Of a stretch of DNA of 64,000 nucleotides, positions 10,746 through 20,208 are shown one piece after another. Position numbers and translations under genes: made by a program. The notes below the pieces were generated by a model. It searched no databases and was not told where the DNA came from. It worked only from the letters and a program-made list of their open reading frames with translations. The number at the start of each line of letters is the position of its first letter. Position 1 is the first letter of the stretch. Source of the DNA: Mesorhizobium huakuii (GTDB taxonomy: Bacteria; Pseudomonadota; Alphaproteobacteria; Rhizobiales; Rhizobiaceae); assembly GCF_014189455.1 (NCBI RefSeq), contig NZ_CP050296.1, positions 1,054,001 to 1,118,000 of the forward strand, given 5' to 3'.

Positions 10746-12727
10746 TCCGCGGCCTCTCGCACCGGCCCGGGACGCGGCAATTCAGGGAACCGTTCGCAGA
10801 CAGCATCGAAAGCCGCCTGGACAGCCTCCGCCCCGGAGCGCCCCTTCATGCGGCGGAAGATCTCCGTCTTGGTGAAGAACCGCCAGTGGATCGGCAAATC
10901 CCCCAGTATGGCGGTGAGCCGGTCATAGGCGGCTGGCGTCCACTGCGCTTCGTAGCCTTCGCGCTCCGGACCGAAATGGAAATGGCCGGCGCCCGGCTCG
11001 TGATGCGCGCGCCGCCTTTCCGTCGCCTGCTCATCGACCTCGCCTTCGCGAATGACGACGCCATAGTCGCGTTCGGCCGCTATCGGCGAGATATAACCGC
11101 GCCGCACATCCTGCGCGACCCGCCAGGGCTCGCGTTCGTACGGATCGCCGCGCCCGCCGCCTCCGGCGGAGCGGATATCGAGCACGTCGCCTGGCTGCAG
11201 CACCGCCGTGTCGATGTTGCCCAGCCGCCGCTCGTGCTCTGTCCCCGGATTGACGATCATGTCCGACAGGCCGGCCGCCTTGCCGCCCAGCACGCCCCAG
11301 GGACGGAAGAAGCTGCGGTCGCGGTTGCGCGCGGTGATCCTGGAGTCGGGAGCAAAGACGCGGAAGGCCATCTCGGTCGCCAGCCCGCCGCGCCAACGCC
11401 CCGCCCCGCCACTGTCCCTGGCGAGCCCGTATTTCAGGAATTCGACCGGGGTCTCGGTCTCGGTGATCTCGATCGGTGTGTTCTTGAGATAGGCGGCATC
11501 CGCACCCGAGCCGTTGGTCCCGTCGCGATGCGGCATCGCCCCGCCGCCGCCTACCACCGGGTTCACCGCCGTGATGACGGTCCGGCTGGTGCGTTCATCC
11601 GTGGTCATGACGTTGACGATGCAGTTATTGCCGGCCGGCGCCGCGGGCAGGCGCTCCGGCACCGCCTGCGAGAAGGCGCCGAAGATGACCGACCGCAGCC
11701 GGGCGCAGGTGAGCGAGCGCATGCCGACGGCGGCGGGGTGGACCGGATTCAGCACCGACCCCGTGGGGGCGATGCAGGTGAACGGCCGGGTGAGGCCCGT
11801 GTTGAGCAGGATTTTCGGGTTGAGCGTATAGAGCACGTAGTAGACGCCCACCAATAGCATGGTGTGGCGCGGATCGCCGCCCGAAGGCACGTTGAGCGAG
11901 GAACCGAGCTGCGGATCTGAGCCGGTGAAGTCGAGCACCGCCTCGTCGCCCCTGATCGTCAGCCTCAGCTTCAGCCGGCACGGATTGGCCTCGACGGAAT
12001 CCTCATCGGCGTAATCGGCGAATTCCCACGTGCCGTCGGGCATGGCGCGCAGCACGTCGCGTGCCTGCGCCTCCGCATGGTCGAGAAGCGCGGCAACGCC
12101 GTCGACGAAGCCGGCCTTGCCGAATTTTTTCACCATCGCCTGGATCTTGCGCTCGCCGGTGTTGAGCGCGCCGACCAGCGCCTTGATGTCGCCGATGTTG
12201 AGGTCGGGCTTGCGCACATTGGTGCTCATGATCCGCAGGATCATCTCGTCGAAGACCCCTTCGTTCACCAGCTTCATCGGCGGAAAGCGGATGCCTTCCT
12301 GATGGATTTCGGTCAGCGCCCGGCTGAGCGAGGCCGGCACCGCACCGCCCATATCGGTGTTGTGGATGTGCCCTCCCGTCCAGGCGACGATCTCGCCATC
12401 GACGAAGACCGGCTTCCACAGATGCGTGTCTGGCGCGTGCGTGGCGACGTGGCCGGAATAGGGATCGTTGGTGAACGCAACATCTCCCGGCCGGTAGTCG
12501 CCGACCATCGCGATGGCGCGGTGATAGGAAAGCCCGGGATACCAGGTGGCGCCGAGTTCCATCGGCACGGCGAAGGTCGCCCCCGATCGATCCATCAGCA
12601 TCACCGTAAAATCCTGCGTCTCCTTGACGAAAGCCGAGTGCGCGGTGCGGTGCAGCGTGTGGGCCATATTCTCGGCGGCCGCGCGGGCGTGGTTGGCCAG
12701 AACCTGAAGGTTTGTGCGGTCGAACAT
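10742..12727 (-). CDS. hyuB: Hydantoinase B/oxoprolinase family protein
   Basis: This 661-residue protein matches the HyuB half of ATP-dependent hydantoinase/5-oxoprolinase enzymes across its length, including NDPYSGHVATHAPDTHLWKP near residue 85, GGHIHNTDMGG and the C-terminal SAGGGGRGDPYERE. With HyuA it opens cyclic amides (hydantoins, N-methylhydantoin, 5-oxoproline) using ATP. It starts 4 bases after the hyuA stop, so the two are co-translated. Its last bases overlap the ferredoxin start, tying ring opening to a flavin/iron-sulfur oxidase. The true substrate is not evident. Confidence 0.9.
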   Translation of the reverse strand: MFDRTNLQVLANHARAAAENMAHTLHRTAHSAFVKETQDFTVMLMDRSGATFAVPMELGATWYPGLSYHRAIAMVGDYRPGDVAFTNDPYSGHVATHAPDTHLWKPVFVDGEIVAWTGGHIHNTDMGGAVPASLSRALTEIHQEGIRFPPMKLVNEGVFDEMILRIMSTNVRKPDLNIGDIKALVGALNTGERKIQAMVKKFGKAGFVDGVAALLDHAEAQARDVLRAMPDGTWEFADYADEDSVEANPCRLKLRLTIRGDEAVLDFTGSDPQLGSSLNVPSGGDPRHTMLLVGVYYVLYTLNPKILLNTGLTRPFTCIAPTGSVLNPVHPAAVGMRSLTCARLRSVIFGAFSQAVPERLPAAPAGNNCIVNVMTTDERTSRTVITAVNPVVGGGGAMPHRDGTNGSGADAAYLKNTPIEITETETPVEFLKYGLARDSGGAGRWRGGLATEMAFRVFAPDSRITARNRDRSFFRPWGVLGGKAAGLSDMIVNPGTEHERRLGNIDTAVLQPGDVLDIRSAGGGGRGDPYEREPWRVAQDVRRGYISPIAAERDYGVVIREGEVDEQATERRRAHHEPGAGHFHFGPEREGYEAQWTPAAYDRLTAILGDLPIHWRFFTKTEIFRRMKGRSGAEAVQAAFDAVCERFPELPRPGPVREAAE

Positions 12728-12731
12728 GGCG

Positions 12732-14810
12732 TCACTCCGCGAAGGTCAGCAGAAGGTTGAGATGGCGGTCGACCCGTGCCTGCGCTCCGGCGGGAATGGC
12801 GAAGGTGGTGTCTTCCTGAACGACCACGGCAGGCCCGTGGAACGTGCTGCCCGACACGAGGGCCTGGCGGTCGTGCAGGTCGACCATTTCGACGTTCAAG
12901 TCGGTATAGACCGGGAGCCGGCGCGCCGGGATGGCTGCAACATCCACTTCTTCGGTCTCCGGCAGGGAGAGTTTCGGACCCGCGCCTATGGCGGACAGCC
13001 GGACGTTCACAAGCTCGATCTCGCCGTCGGGATCGTGGAAATCGTAGAGCTGCTGATGGGAGAGGTGGAAGGCCTGCTCGATGGCGGCCAAATTGCCGTC
13101 CATCAGCCATTCCGGCGAGAGGACGACCTCGATCTCGTAACTCTGCCCGACATAACGCATGTCGCAGGAGAGGTTGAGTTCCGCCGCCGCATCGTGCCCC
13201 TGCGCCGCGAGCCAGTCGCGACCCTCACGCGCCAAGGCCTCGAAGGCCTCGCGAATTCCGCCAAGCGCCACGGCCGACAGCGGGCTGAAGATGGTGCGAA
13301 TGAAATCGCCGCGCAGGTCCGCCACCAGCCCGCCCAGCGCCGACACCACGCCGGGGCGACGGGGCGCCATGACGCGCTTCATGCCGAGTTCGCGGGCAAG
13401 AAAGGCGCCGAGCATCGGTCCGCCGCCGCCGAAAGGCATTAGAGTGAAGTCGCGCAAGTCGACGCCGGCGCGCGAAGCAAGCTTCTCGACCTCGACGAAC
13501 ATTTCCGACACCGCGATATCGAGGATCGCCTGCGCCGTCTGCTCGACCGGACGGCCGAGCCGAGCGGCAAGCTCGCCGACCGCGCGCTGCGCCAGGCCGG
13601 TGTCGATCCGCAGCTGGCCATAGGCCATCTCGCTGTGGCCGAGCCATCCGCACACCACCATGGCGTCCGTCACCGTCGCACGCTCGCCGCCACGGCCATA
13701 GCAGGCCGGCCCTGGCGTCGAACCGGCCGATTCCGGTCCGACCCGCAGCACCCCTTGCGCGTCGACAGTAGCAATCGAGCCGCCGCCGACACCGATCGAA
13801 CTCACCGACACGGAGGGGATATGCAGCGGAAATTCGCCGATCAGTTCGCCGGTGCCAAACTGCGGCTCGCCATCGATGATGAGCGCGAAGTCGGCCGAGG
13901 TCCCGCCAATGTCCAGGGTAAGGATCTTGTCTTCGCCAGCCCGGCGCGCCAGCCACGAGGCGCCGATGACGCCCGAGGCCGTTCCCGACAAAAGCATGTT
14001 GACGCAGGCGCGCTTGCCTTCGGCGGCGTTCATCAGCCCGCCATTCGACTTGGTCAGCATCGGGCGGGCCGGCACGCCGCGGCCCTTCAGCCGCTCTTCC
14101 AGCGCCGTCAGATAGCCGGAGACGCGCGGATGGACATAGCCGTTGAGGATGGCGGTCGAGCTGCGCTCATATTCGCGAATAACAGGCCACACCTCGGCCG
14201 AGGAGAAGACGAAGAGATCGGGCGCGAGACGGGTGATCGCCGCCTTGACCGAGGCTTCCTGCGCGGCGTTGCGCCAGGAATGGAGGAAGCAGACGATGAT
14301 GCCCAGCGCGCCATTCGCCTTCGCCACGGCCACCGCGCTTTCCACCGCCGCCATATCAGGCGCCTGGGATTCGCTGCCATCGGCGCGCATGCGGGCCGGG
14401 ATGCCGAACACCATGTCGCGCGAGATCAGCGGATCCGGCCGCGCGCAGAACAGCGAATACATGTCCGGCATGCGCAGCCGCGCCAATTCGATGACGTCCT
14501 CGAAGCCGGCATTGGTGAACAGCGCGAGCGGCGCGCCCTTGCGCTGAATGATGGTGTTGATGCCGACAGTCGTGCCATGCACGAAACGCGTCATGCGTTT
14601 GGGATCAAAGCCTTCGCGCTCGGCCAGAAGGGTGAGGCCCGTCATCAACTCGGCACCGGGATCTTCCGGCGTCGTCAGCACTTTCAGCGAGGCGACGCGT
14701 CCTGAATTTGCTTCGAGCGCGCAGAAATCGATGAATGTGCCGCCGATATCGACACCGACCTTCCAGTCGGCTTCGTTCCGCGCTTCGTCAGCCGCGATGG
14801 CACCATCCAT
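12732..14810 (-). CDS. hyuA: Hydantoinase/oxoprolinase family protein A
   Basis: This 692-residue ATPase half of the hydantoinase/oxoprolinase complex has the N-terminal phosphate-binding motif VGVDIGGTFIDF (about residue 18), VHGTTVGINTIIQRKGA, and the second ATPase segment LTLDIGGTSADFALI. The C-terminal domain has GGGGPMLGAFLARELGM. ATG 14810 is preceded by AGGAAGGGA and fits the conserved start; no conserved sequence lies upstream. It is the first gene of the operon running to 9038. A LysR-type box (14889-14903) lies about 80 bases upstream, so the LysR at 14917 probably controls it. Confidence 0.92.
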   Translation of the reverse strand: MDGAIAADEARNEADWKVGVDIGGTFIDFCALEANSGRVASLKVLTTPEDPGAELMTGLTLLAEREGFDPKRMTRFVHGTTVGINTIIQRKGAPLALFTNAGFEDVIELARLRMPDMYSLFCARPDPLISRDMVFGIPARMRADGSESQAPDMAAVESAVAVAKANGALGIIVCFLHSWRNAAQEASVKAAITRLAPDLFVFSSAEVWPVIREYERSSTAILNGYVHPRVSGYLTALEERLKGRGVPARPMLTKSNGGLMNAAEGKRACVNMLLSGTASGVIGASWLARRAGEDKILTLDIGGTSADFALIIDGEPQFGTGELIGEFPLHIPSVSVSSIGVGGGSIATVDAQGVLRVGPESAGSTPGPACYGRGGERATVTDAMVVCGWLGHSEMAYGQLRIDTGLAQRAVGELAARLGRPVEQTAQAILDIAVSEMFVEVEKLASRAGVDLRDFTLMPFGGGGPMLGAFLARELGMKRVMAPRRPGVVSALGGLVADLRGDFIRTIFSPLSAVALGGIREAFEALAREGRDWLAAQGHDAAAELNLSCDMRYVGQSYEIEVVLSPEWLMDGNLAAIEQAFHLSHQQLYDFHDPDGEIELVNVRLSAIGAGPKLSLPETEEVDVAAIPARRLPVYTDLNVEMVDLHDRQALVSGSTFHGPAVVVQEDTTFAIPAGAQARVDRHLNLLLTFAE

Positions 14811-14888
14811 GATGCGTCCCTTCCTGTCTGCCAACCAAAGCTGACACGACAGGATGGCCAGGGTCCAAGACGGATGACGCGGAACGAT

Positions 14889-14903
14889 ATAAGTCTTGCT
14901 TAT
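14889..14903. promoter_or_regulatory. Putative LysR box upstream of hyuA
   Basis: The sequence ATAAGTCTTGCTTAT is an inverted repeat with the LysR T-N11-A spacing (T14890, A14902). A second 15-mer with the same ATARG-N5-CTTAT form occurs at 15832-15846 before the regulator's own gene. Another CTTAT half-site follows at 14916-14920. Confidence 0.55.
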
Positions 14904-14916
14904 GCCCCCGTCCTGC

Positions 14917-15822
14917 TTATGCCCTTGCCTTGTCACCGCCCAGCACGATGGAACAGGCCGCGCGGATCTGCTCGCGCATCATCTCATCGGCCCGCGAAAG
15001 CGCCCGTGTGCGCGATGTGAGCATCGCGATCGGAAATTCCGGCCCATTCGCGAGCGGCCGGACGGCAAGCCCGGCAAACTGCTGCCAGGGCAGCAGCGCG
15101 TCGACCAGGGCGACCCCCAGGCCGGCCTGGACGAAGCCGACGGCCGAGATGGAGACATCGATCTCGAGCGACGGTGAAAGCGCCACGCCCTGCGCGCGCG
15201 CCGCGTGGGCCAACTCGTCGGCGGGGCGGGTGTTGCCGCGATAGGATATCAAGTCCTCGCCGGCGAGGTCGGCGAGCGTCAGCTCTGTTTTCCCGGCCAA
15301 TGCATGCCCGGCGGGCAGCAGGCAGGCGAAGCCGACACTGCCGATCACTTCAGCCTCGATGTCGGGAGGCAGGCGGTCGTCCAAGGCCACGCCGAGACTG
15401 GCATCGCCGGCGCGCAGCATGTCGACGATGGCGGCGATCGGCGCCATGTGGGAGCGCAGCAAGATGTCGGGATGCTGCGCCCGGAAGCTGGTGAAAGCGC
15501 GCGGCAAGATCGCCATGGCCGGCGGCGGCGAGGCCGCGACCCGCACCAGCCCTGTCCGGCCGAGACGCAGGTCGGTGGTCTTGCGGCGCAAGCCTTCCAG
15601 CCCCGCCGACAGCCGCTCGGCATCGGCGAAGATCTCGAGCGCCTCCGGGGTCGGCCGCAGCCGGCCCTTCACCCGCTCGAACAGCGTGAAGCCGAGTTCG
15701 TCTTCGGTGTGAAGCAGGATCTGGCTGAGCGCGGGCTGGGAAATGTTCAGCATCCGCGCCGCGGCGGTCACGGTGCCCGCGCGCATCACGGCGATGAACA
15801 CTTCGAGCTGACGCGCCCGCAT
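14917..15822 (-). CDS. LysR family transcriptional regulator
   Basis: This 301-residue regulator has an N-terminal winged HTH (VMRAGTVTAAARMLNISQPA, residues about 12-31, then LGFTLFERVKGRLRPT) and a periplasmic-binding-like effector domain. ATG 15822 was chosen because the conserved MRARQLEVF begins there. It lies between the hydantoinase operon, transcribed the same way, and a divergent DAO gene at 15939. Matching boxes before both suggest it controls both units in response to their substrate. Confidence 0.93.
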   Translation of the reverse strand: MRARQLEVFIAVMRAGTVTAAARMLNISQPALSQILLHTEDELGFTLFERVKGRLRPTPEALEIFADAERLSAGLEGLRRKTTDLRLGRTGLVRVAASPPPAMAILPRAFTSFRAQHPDILLRSHMAPIAAIVDMLRAGDASLGVALDDRLPPDIEAEVIGSVGFACLLPAGHALAGKTELTLADLAGEDLISYRGNTRPADELAHAARAQGVALSPSLEIDVSISAVGFVQAGLGVALVDALLPWQQFAGLAVRPLANGPEFPIAMLTSRTRALSRADEMMREQIRAACSIVLGGDKARA

Positions 15823-15831
15823 TGCCGCTCC

Positions 15832-15846
15832 ATAGGTTAAGCTTAT
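15832..15846. promoter_or_regulatory. Putative LysR box in the lysR/DAO divergent promoter
   Basis: ATAGGTTAAGCTTAT has T-N11-A spacing (T15833, A15845), embedded in CCATA-N9-TATGG (15830-15848). It matches the box before hyuA in its ATARG and CTTAT arms and lies just upstream of the regulator's start codon, the usual autoregulatory position. Confidence 0.55.
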
Positions 15847-15938
15847 GGCTGTTGTCCAATCCCATCTTTGACGCAATCCCGCGGTGCCGACAAGATCGGC
15901 TTTGTCAGGGGATTGTCCGCTCGGCGCAAGGAATAACC

Positions 15939-17063
15939 ATGGATGTGATCGTGCTGGGCGGCGGGCTGATGGGAACGGCTTGCGCCTATTTCCTCGCCGG
16001 GCGCGGCGCGCGCGTGACGCTGATCGAGCGCAACCGGGTCGGCACCGGCGCGACCATCGCCTCCTTCGGCAACATCCGGCGCACGGGACGCCATCTGTCC
16101 CAGCTTCCACTGGCCCACCGCGCGCTGCGGCTGTGGGGCGAGGCCGAAAAGATGCTTGGCCGCGACGTCGAGTTCCGCGCCACCGGCCATCTCAGGCTGA
16201 TCTTCGATGAAGGAAGCCTCGCCGACATGCGGGCCTATGCCGAGGCAGCACGGCCCTGGGGGCTTGAACTGGAGGAACTCGGCCCACGCGAGATCCATGC
16301 CCGCTTTCCGGGCCTCGGGCCCGAAGCGATCGCCGCGTCGTTCTCACCACAGGATGGCAGCGGCAATCCGCGGCTGATCGCGCCCGCCTTTGCCGAAGCC
16401 GCCCGCAAACTGGGGGCGCAAATCATCGAGGGAGCCGAGGTCGAGAAGATCACCCATACGGGTTCCGGTTTCCTTGTCGCCACTTCGAAAGGTTCATTCG
16501 CCGCCGACTGCTTGCTCAACACCGCCGGAGCCTGGGGCGCGCGCATTGCCGCACAGTTCGGCGAAGACGTGCCGCTCGACGCCCGCGGCCCGCAGATGGG
16601 TGTGACCGAGCCGCTGCCGCATCGGATCCTGCCGGTGGTCGGCATCTGGACGCGCGACAAGGACCATGGCGCCTATCTGCGCCAGGTCGAGCGCGGCAAC
16701 ATCGTCTTCGGCGGCGCGGCCGAGAGGGTCGCGGTGGACCTCGATCCGGGCCACGCGGTCGCCGACCCGATGCGGCTGCCGATGCAATTGCGCGCGGTCG
16801 CGCGGCTGCTGCCGGCAATTGCAGAGGTCGCGGTCATCCGCACCTGGTCCGGCTGCGAGGGCTATGTGCGGGACATGCTGCCGGTCATGGGAGCTTCGGC
16901 GACGACGCCAGGCCTGTTCCACGCCTTCGGCTTCTGCGGACATGGCTTCCAGCTCGGTCCGGGCGTCGGCGACGCCATGGCCGAGCTCATCATGACCGGT
17001 GGTTGCGAGACACCGCTCGATGATTTCAGGATCGATCGTTTCGCCCGCGCAGCTTCGCGATGA
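15939..17063 (+). CDS. FAD-dependent oxidoreductase (DAO family), opine oxidase beta-like
   Basis: This 374-residue flavoprotein begins directly with the FAD motif MDVIVLGGGLMGTACAYFLA, then IERNRVGTGATIASFGNIRR. The C-terminal motif GLFHAFGFCGHGFQLGPGVG completes the flavin site. The size matches beta subunits of opine oxidases and D-hydroxyproline dehydrogenases, which need a FAD/[2Fe-2S] alpha and a ferredoxin-like gamma subunit; both are encoded nearby at 9038-10745. It is divergent from the LysR gene with a shared putative box, so the two strands may form one regulon. Confidence 0.9.
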   Translation: MDVIVLGGGLMGTACAYFLAGRGARVTLIERNRVGTGATIASFGNIRRTGRHLSQLPLAHRALRLWGEAEKMLGRDVEFRATGHLRLIFDEGSLADMRAYAEAARPWGLELEELGPREIHARFPGLGPEAIAASFSPQDGSGNPRLIAPAFAEAARKLGAQIIEGAEVEKITHTGSGFLVATSKGSFAADCLLNTAGAWGARIAAQFGEDVPLDARGPQMGVTEPLPHRILPVVGIWTRDKDHGAYLRQVERGNIVFGGAAERVAVDLDPGHAVADPMRLPMQLRAVARLLPAIAEVAVIRTWSGCEGYVRDMLPVMGASATTPGLFHAFGFCGHGFQLGPGVGDAMAELIMTGGCETPLDDFRIDRFARAASR

Positions 17064-17223
17064 GTGCTTTCGCGAAGGACGGTTCAGTTCGAGCCTCCGC
17101 GCCGGACCTGGCGTCTCTGGTTGGTCAGCGAAAATCTGACTGGTGTGGCGTTTCGACCAAGCGCATAGTCGCCGCCAAGCCTGCGCAGCGTTGAGCTTGC
17201 GCCGCAAGGACAGGAGGCCGGCA

Positions 17224-18249
17224 ATGAGCGCAGCTCGCGAAAAGGTCGACCGTCAACGCCGCCGGCTGCTCGGCGCGGCCGCTCTTGCCGCCGCCGGCCA
17301 GTTCACCATGCCGGTCGTGTTCGGCGCGCAGGCGGCCGGACAACCGGATGCGTCCTTCGGCCCGCTGAAGCAGGTCGATGCCGGCGTGCTCAAAATCGAG
17401 TATGCCGAGGCCGGGCCGTCCGACGGCCCGCCGGTCGTGCTCTTGCATGGCTGGCCGTACGACATTCACAGCTTCGTCGACGTTGCACCGATGCTTGCAT
17501 CGGCGGGGCATCGCGTGCTGGTCCCTTACCTGCGCGGCTATGGGGGGACGCTCTTTCGTTCCGCCGGGACATTTCGCAATGGCGAGCCCGCGGCGCTCGC
17601 CGTCGATCTGACCGCCTTCATGGATAGTCTCAAGATCAAAACCGCGGTCCTGGCGGGCTTCGACTGGGGCGCCCGGACGGCCGACATCGTCGCCGCTCTC
17701 TGGCCCGAGCGCGCCAAGGCGCTGGTTTCCGTCAGTGGCTACCTGATCGGTAGCCAAGAAGCCGGCAAGATGCCGCTGCCGCCGCAGGCCGAGTTCGAGT
17801 GGTGGTACCAGTTCTACCTCGCGACAGAACGCGGCCGTCTTGGCTACGAGAAAAACCGGCGCGATTTCAACAAGCTGATCTGGCAACTCGCTTCGCCGAA
17901 ATGGGCATTCGATGACGCCACCTACGCGCGCAGCGCGGCGGCCTTCGACAACCCTGATCACGTCGACATCGTGGTCCACAACTACCGCTGGCGGCTCGGT
18001 CTGGCCGAAGGCGAGGCCGAGTACGCCGAAATGGAGAAACAACTGGCCACCGCCCCGACCATCCATGTCCCGACCATCACGCTGGAGAGCGACGCCAACG
18101 GCGCGCCGCATCCAGCGCCGAGTTCATACGCCAAGATGTTCACTGGCAAATATGAGCATCGGCAGATCGAGGGAGGTGTCGGGCACAACCTCCCTCAGGA
18201 GGCGCCGAAGGCCTTCACCCAGGCCGTTCTTGACGTCGCCGGTTCGTGA
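17224..18249 (+). CDS. Tat-exported alpha/beta hydrolase (epoxide hydrolase-like)
   Basis: This 341-residue alpha/beta hydrolase starts with a twin-arginine type signal (RQRRRLLGAAALAAAGQF, residues about 11-28), so it is probably periplasmic. The oxyanion segment is LLHGWPYDIHSF, and the nucleophile elbow GFDWGARTA has Asp, as in epoxide hydrolases and haloalkane dehalogenases rather than the Ser of esterases. The late catalytic His is in GVGHNLPQEAP. ATG 17224 follows AGGAGGCCGGCA. The 3' end overlaps the convergent Lnt-like gene by 35 bases. The substrate is unknown. Confidence 0.88.
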   Translation: MSAAREKVDRQRRRLLGAAALAAAGQFTMPVVFGAQAAGQPDASFGPLKQVDAGVLKIEYAEAGPSDGPPVVLLHGWPYDIHSFVDVAPMLASAGHRVLVPYLRGYGGTLFRSAGTFRNGEPAALAVDLTAFMDSLKIKTAVLAGFDWGARTADIVAALWPERAKALVSVSGYLIGSQEAGKMPLPPQAEFEWWYQFYLATERGRLGYEKNRRDFNKLIWQLASPKWAFDDATYARSAAAFDNPDHVDIVVHNYRWRLGLAEGEAEYAEMEKQLATAPTIHVPTITLESDANGAPHPAPSSYAKMFTGKYEHRQIEGGVGHNLPQEAPKAFTQAVLDVAGS

Positions 18250-19633
18250 GACCGTCCGGCAAGCATGACGGCCACATCGAGAGAATGGCGATCGAAAGTG
18301 TTGAGGCGACGCACAGCCACGCGAAGAGATCGCCGATCCGCGTGTAAAGCGTCGGCCCGGGGCCGAGCGGAAGGTCCGTGACCACCATGGTCAGGCCCGT
18401 CGGCGCATCCTTCTTGATGGCGACGACACGGCCCTGCGCATCGCTGGCGATCACCAGGCCATGGTGCGCGGGACGCATCATGGCGAATCCGTTTTCGACG
18501 CCGCGCATGATGGCCATTCGCGCATGCTGCCAGCCGTCGATGCCGAAGTCGCCCGCCGGCACGCCTGCTAGCCGGGCCCCCGCATCGGAGCGAATGGTGC
18601 TGGGGAAATCCATGTCTTTGCAGATCTCCATCGCGAGTCCGTCGGCCAGGGACCCGGAGGCGTGGCCGGGCGCGTAGCGCTCTTCAAGCCCCGGCACGGG
18701 ATGCCGCTTGTCATAGCGCTGCGTCGGTCCCGTGGGGTCGAGTGCAAGCGCGAAGTCGGCTGGCGGGTGGTCAGAATGGAAGCCGGCAATGATCCGCGCT
18801 CCGGTTTCCCTGGACACGGACGCAAGCGGCGCGATGATGGCCGCCTGCGCCTCACGGATCGACGCCATGCCGCCTTCCGACGTCACGATGAAACGGGCGC
18901 CCTGGCGAGCCGCCTCGCCGATTTCCCGTGCGTAGGCTGTCGTCACCGCAAGATCGTCCGGCAAAGCATGCGCGCGCCAGGCGTTCGTTACAAGGGATTC
19001 ATCCACGATGCCTGCCACCCGGACGGTGGAAGGCTGGGGCTCGGCCAGACGCGCGAACCCGAACGCCAAGTTCGCCGCGCAGATCGCAACGCCCAGAGTG
19101 ATGGCGGCGATGGCCTCCCGCCTGGCGCGCAGCGCCAGGGCAAGGGTGTTGGCGAAGAGGCAAATGAGGAACGTGACGGCGTACATTCCGAAGAGCGAAG
19201 CGCACTGGATCAGGACGGGCGCTGACATCGTGCTGTAGGCAAACGAGCCGTAGGTGCCGTTCGGCGATGGAAGCTGGCTCAGGAGTTCGAACGCCGTCCA
19301 ACATGCTGGAAACGCGAAGAGTGTGGCGAACGGATGCGCCCGGTGGTGTACTAAGCGCGCGAACCAGACGGCGGCGCAAAACATGCCAACGTAAAGCAGC
19401 AAGACCGGCACGATGATGAAGAGCGGCGGCGTGTAAGGCAGTTGCAGCATGTAGCCGCCGCTTGCCAGGATCGCGGCCGCGCTCGCCGCCATGACCTGCC
19501 ACATCGGCTGCTTTCCGTAGGCCAGCCACAAGAGCGGCACGGGTGCGAACCAAGCCAGCATCCATACGTCGTCGAGGCCCTGTGACAGGTAGAACATCGC
19601 GCCGCCCAGCAGCGCAGCCAGGACGGCGATCAT
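18215..19633 (-). CDS. Apolipoprotein N-acyltransferase-like membrane protein (CN-hydrolase domain)
   Basis: This 472-residue protein has an N-terminal set of about six membrane segments (residues 1-190) and a C-terminal nitrilase-type domain, the architecture of Lnt. The catalytic triad is visible as Glu in TSEGG, Lys in YDKRHPVPG and Cys in EICKDMDFP. Lnt N-acylates lipoproteins at the periplasmic face. Overlap of its ATG with the tetR stop (ATGA at 19630-19633) shows co-transcription with a TetR repressor, which is unusual for essential housekeeping Lnt, so it is probably a second, inducible paralog. Confidence 0.85.
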   Translation of the reverse strand: MIAVLAALLGGAMFYLSQGLDDVWMLAWFAPVPLLWLAYGKQPMWQVMAASAAAILASGGYMLQLPYTPPLFIIVPVLLLYVGMFCAAVWFARLVHHRAHPFATLFAFPACWTAFELLSQLPSPNGTYGSFAYSTMSAPVLIQCASLFGMYAVTFLICLFANTLALALRARREAIAAITLGVAICAANLAFGFARLAEPQPSTVRVAGIVDESLVTNAWRAHALPDDLAVTTAYAREIGEAARQGARFIVTSEGGMASIREAQAAIIAPLASVSRETGARIIAGFHSDHPPADFALALDPTGPTQRYDKRHPVPGLEERYAPGHASGSLADGLAMEICKDMDFPSTIRSDAGARLAGVPAGDFGIDGWQHARMAIMRGVENGFAMMRPAHHGLVIASDAQGRVVAIKKDAPTGLTMVVTDLPLGPGPTLYTRIGDLFAWLCVASTLSIAILSMWPSCLPDGLTNRRRQERPG

Positions 19634-20208
19634 CTTACTCTCCGAACAGCTTCGAATGAAGCGAGACATTGGCGAAGGGCCGTGCGGTAGAGCGCTTTGA
19701 ACTGTGTCTCACTCGAAAAGCGGTTGGCGCGATGCATCGATACGAAGCCTTGACCTAACGCCGCGAGCGCCAAGGCGATTTCGAGCGCGGGCGTGTCCCC
19801 GATGCGTCCCTCTGCCTGCGCCTCTTCGATGCGCTTCATGGCCATGGTCAACACGGGCGAGCGGCCAGCTGCAAAATCGTCTGGAAAGCGGCGCGCCTCG
19901 GGAGCGGGCAGGAAGAACGCCGCGTCGAACCGGTGGGATTCCGTGATGGCGAAGTCCAAGTAAGCTTCGCCGAGCTCCTCCAGCCATTCCATCGGATCGG
20001 ATGTGTTGATGGTACGCGCCCGCTCCTCCCAGGCCCGAAGTCCGTCCTCCATCAGAGCGTTCAGCAGAGCGTCCTTGTCGGCGAAGTGGCGGTACATCGC
20101 CATCGTCGACATCTGCGCACTCTGCGCCACCTTGCGGATGGTGACTCCCGAGATTCCGTCTTGTTCGAGCACGGCTTTGGCCGCCGCAAAGATCCGGTCC
20201 TTAGTCAT
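19630..20208 (-). CDS. TetR family transcriptional regulator
   Basis: This 192-residue repressor has the TetR HTH (ISGVTIRKVAQSAQMSTMAM then YRHFADKDALLNAL) in its first 55 residues and a divergent helical ligand domain. ATG 20208 fits the compact family N-terminus (MTKDRIFAAAKAVLEQDG). It heads a two-gene operon with the Lnt-like acyltransferase. Two similar palindromes lie directly upstream (20209-20223 and 20230-20244), so it probably represses its own operon. Confidence 0.92.
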   Translation of the reverse strand: MTKDRIFAAAKAVLEQDGISGVTIRKVAQSAQMSTMAMYRHFADKDALLNALMEDGLRAWEERARTINTSDPMEWLEELGEAYLDFAITESHRFDAAFFLPAPEARRFPDDFAAGRSPVLTMAMKRIEEAQAEGRIGDTPALEIALALAALGQGFVSMHRANRFSSETQFKALYRTALRQCLASFEAVRRVR

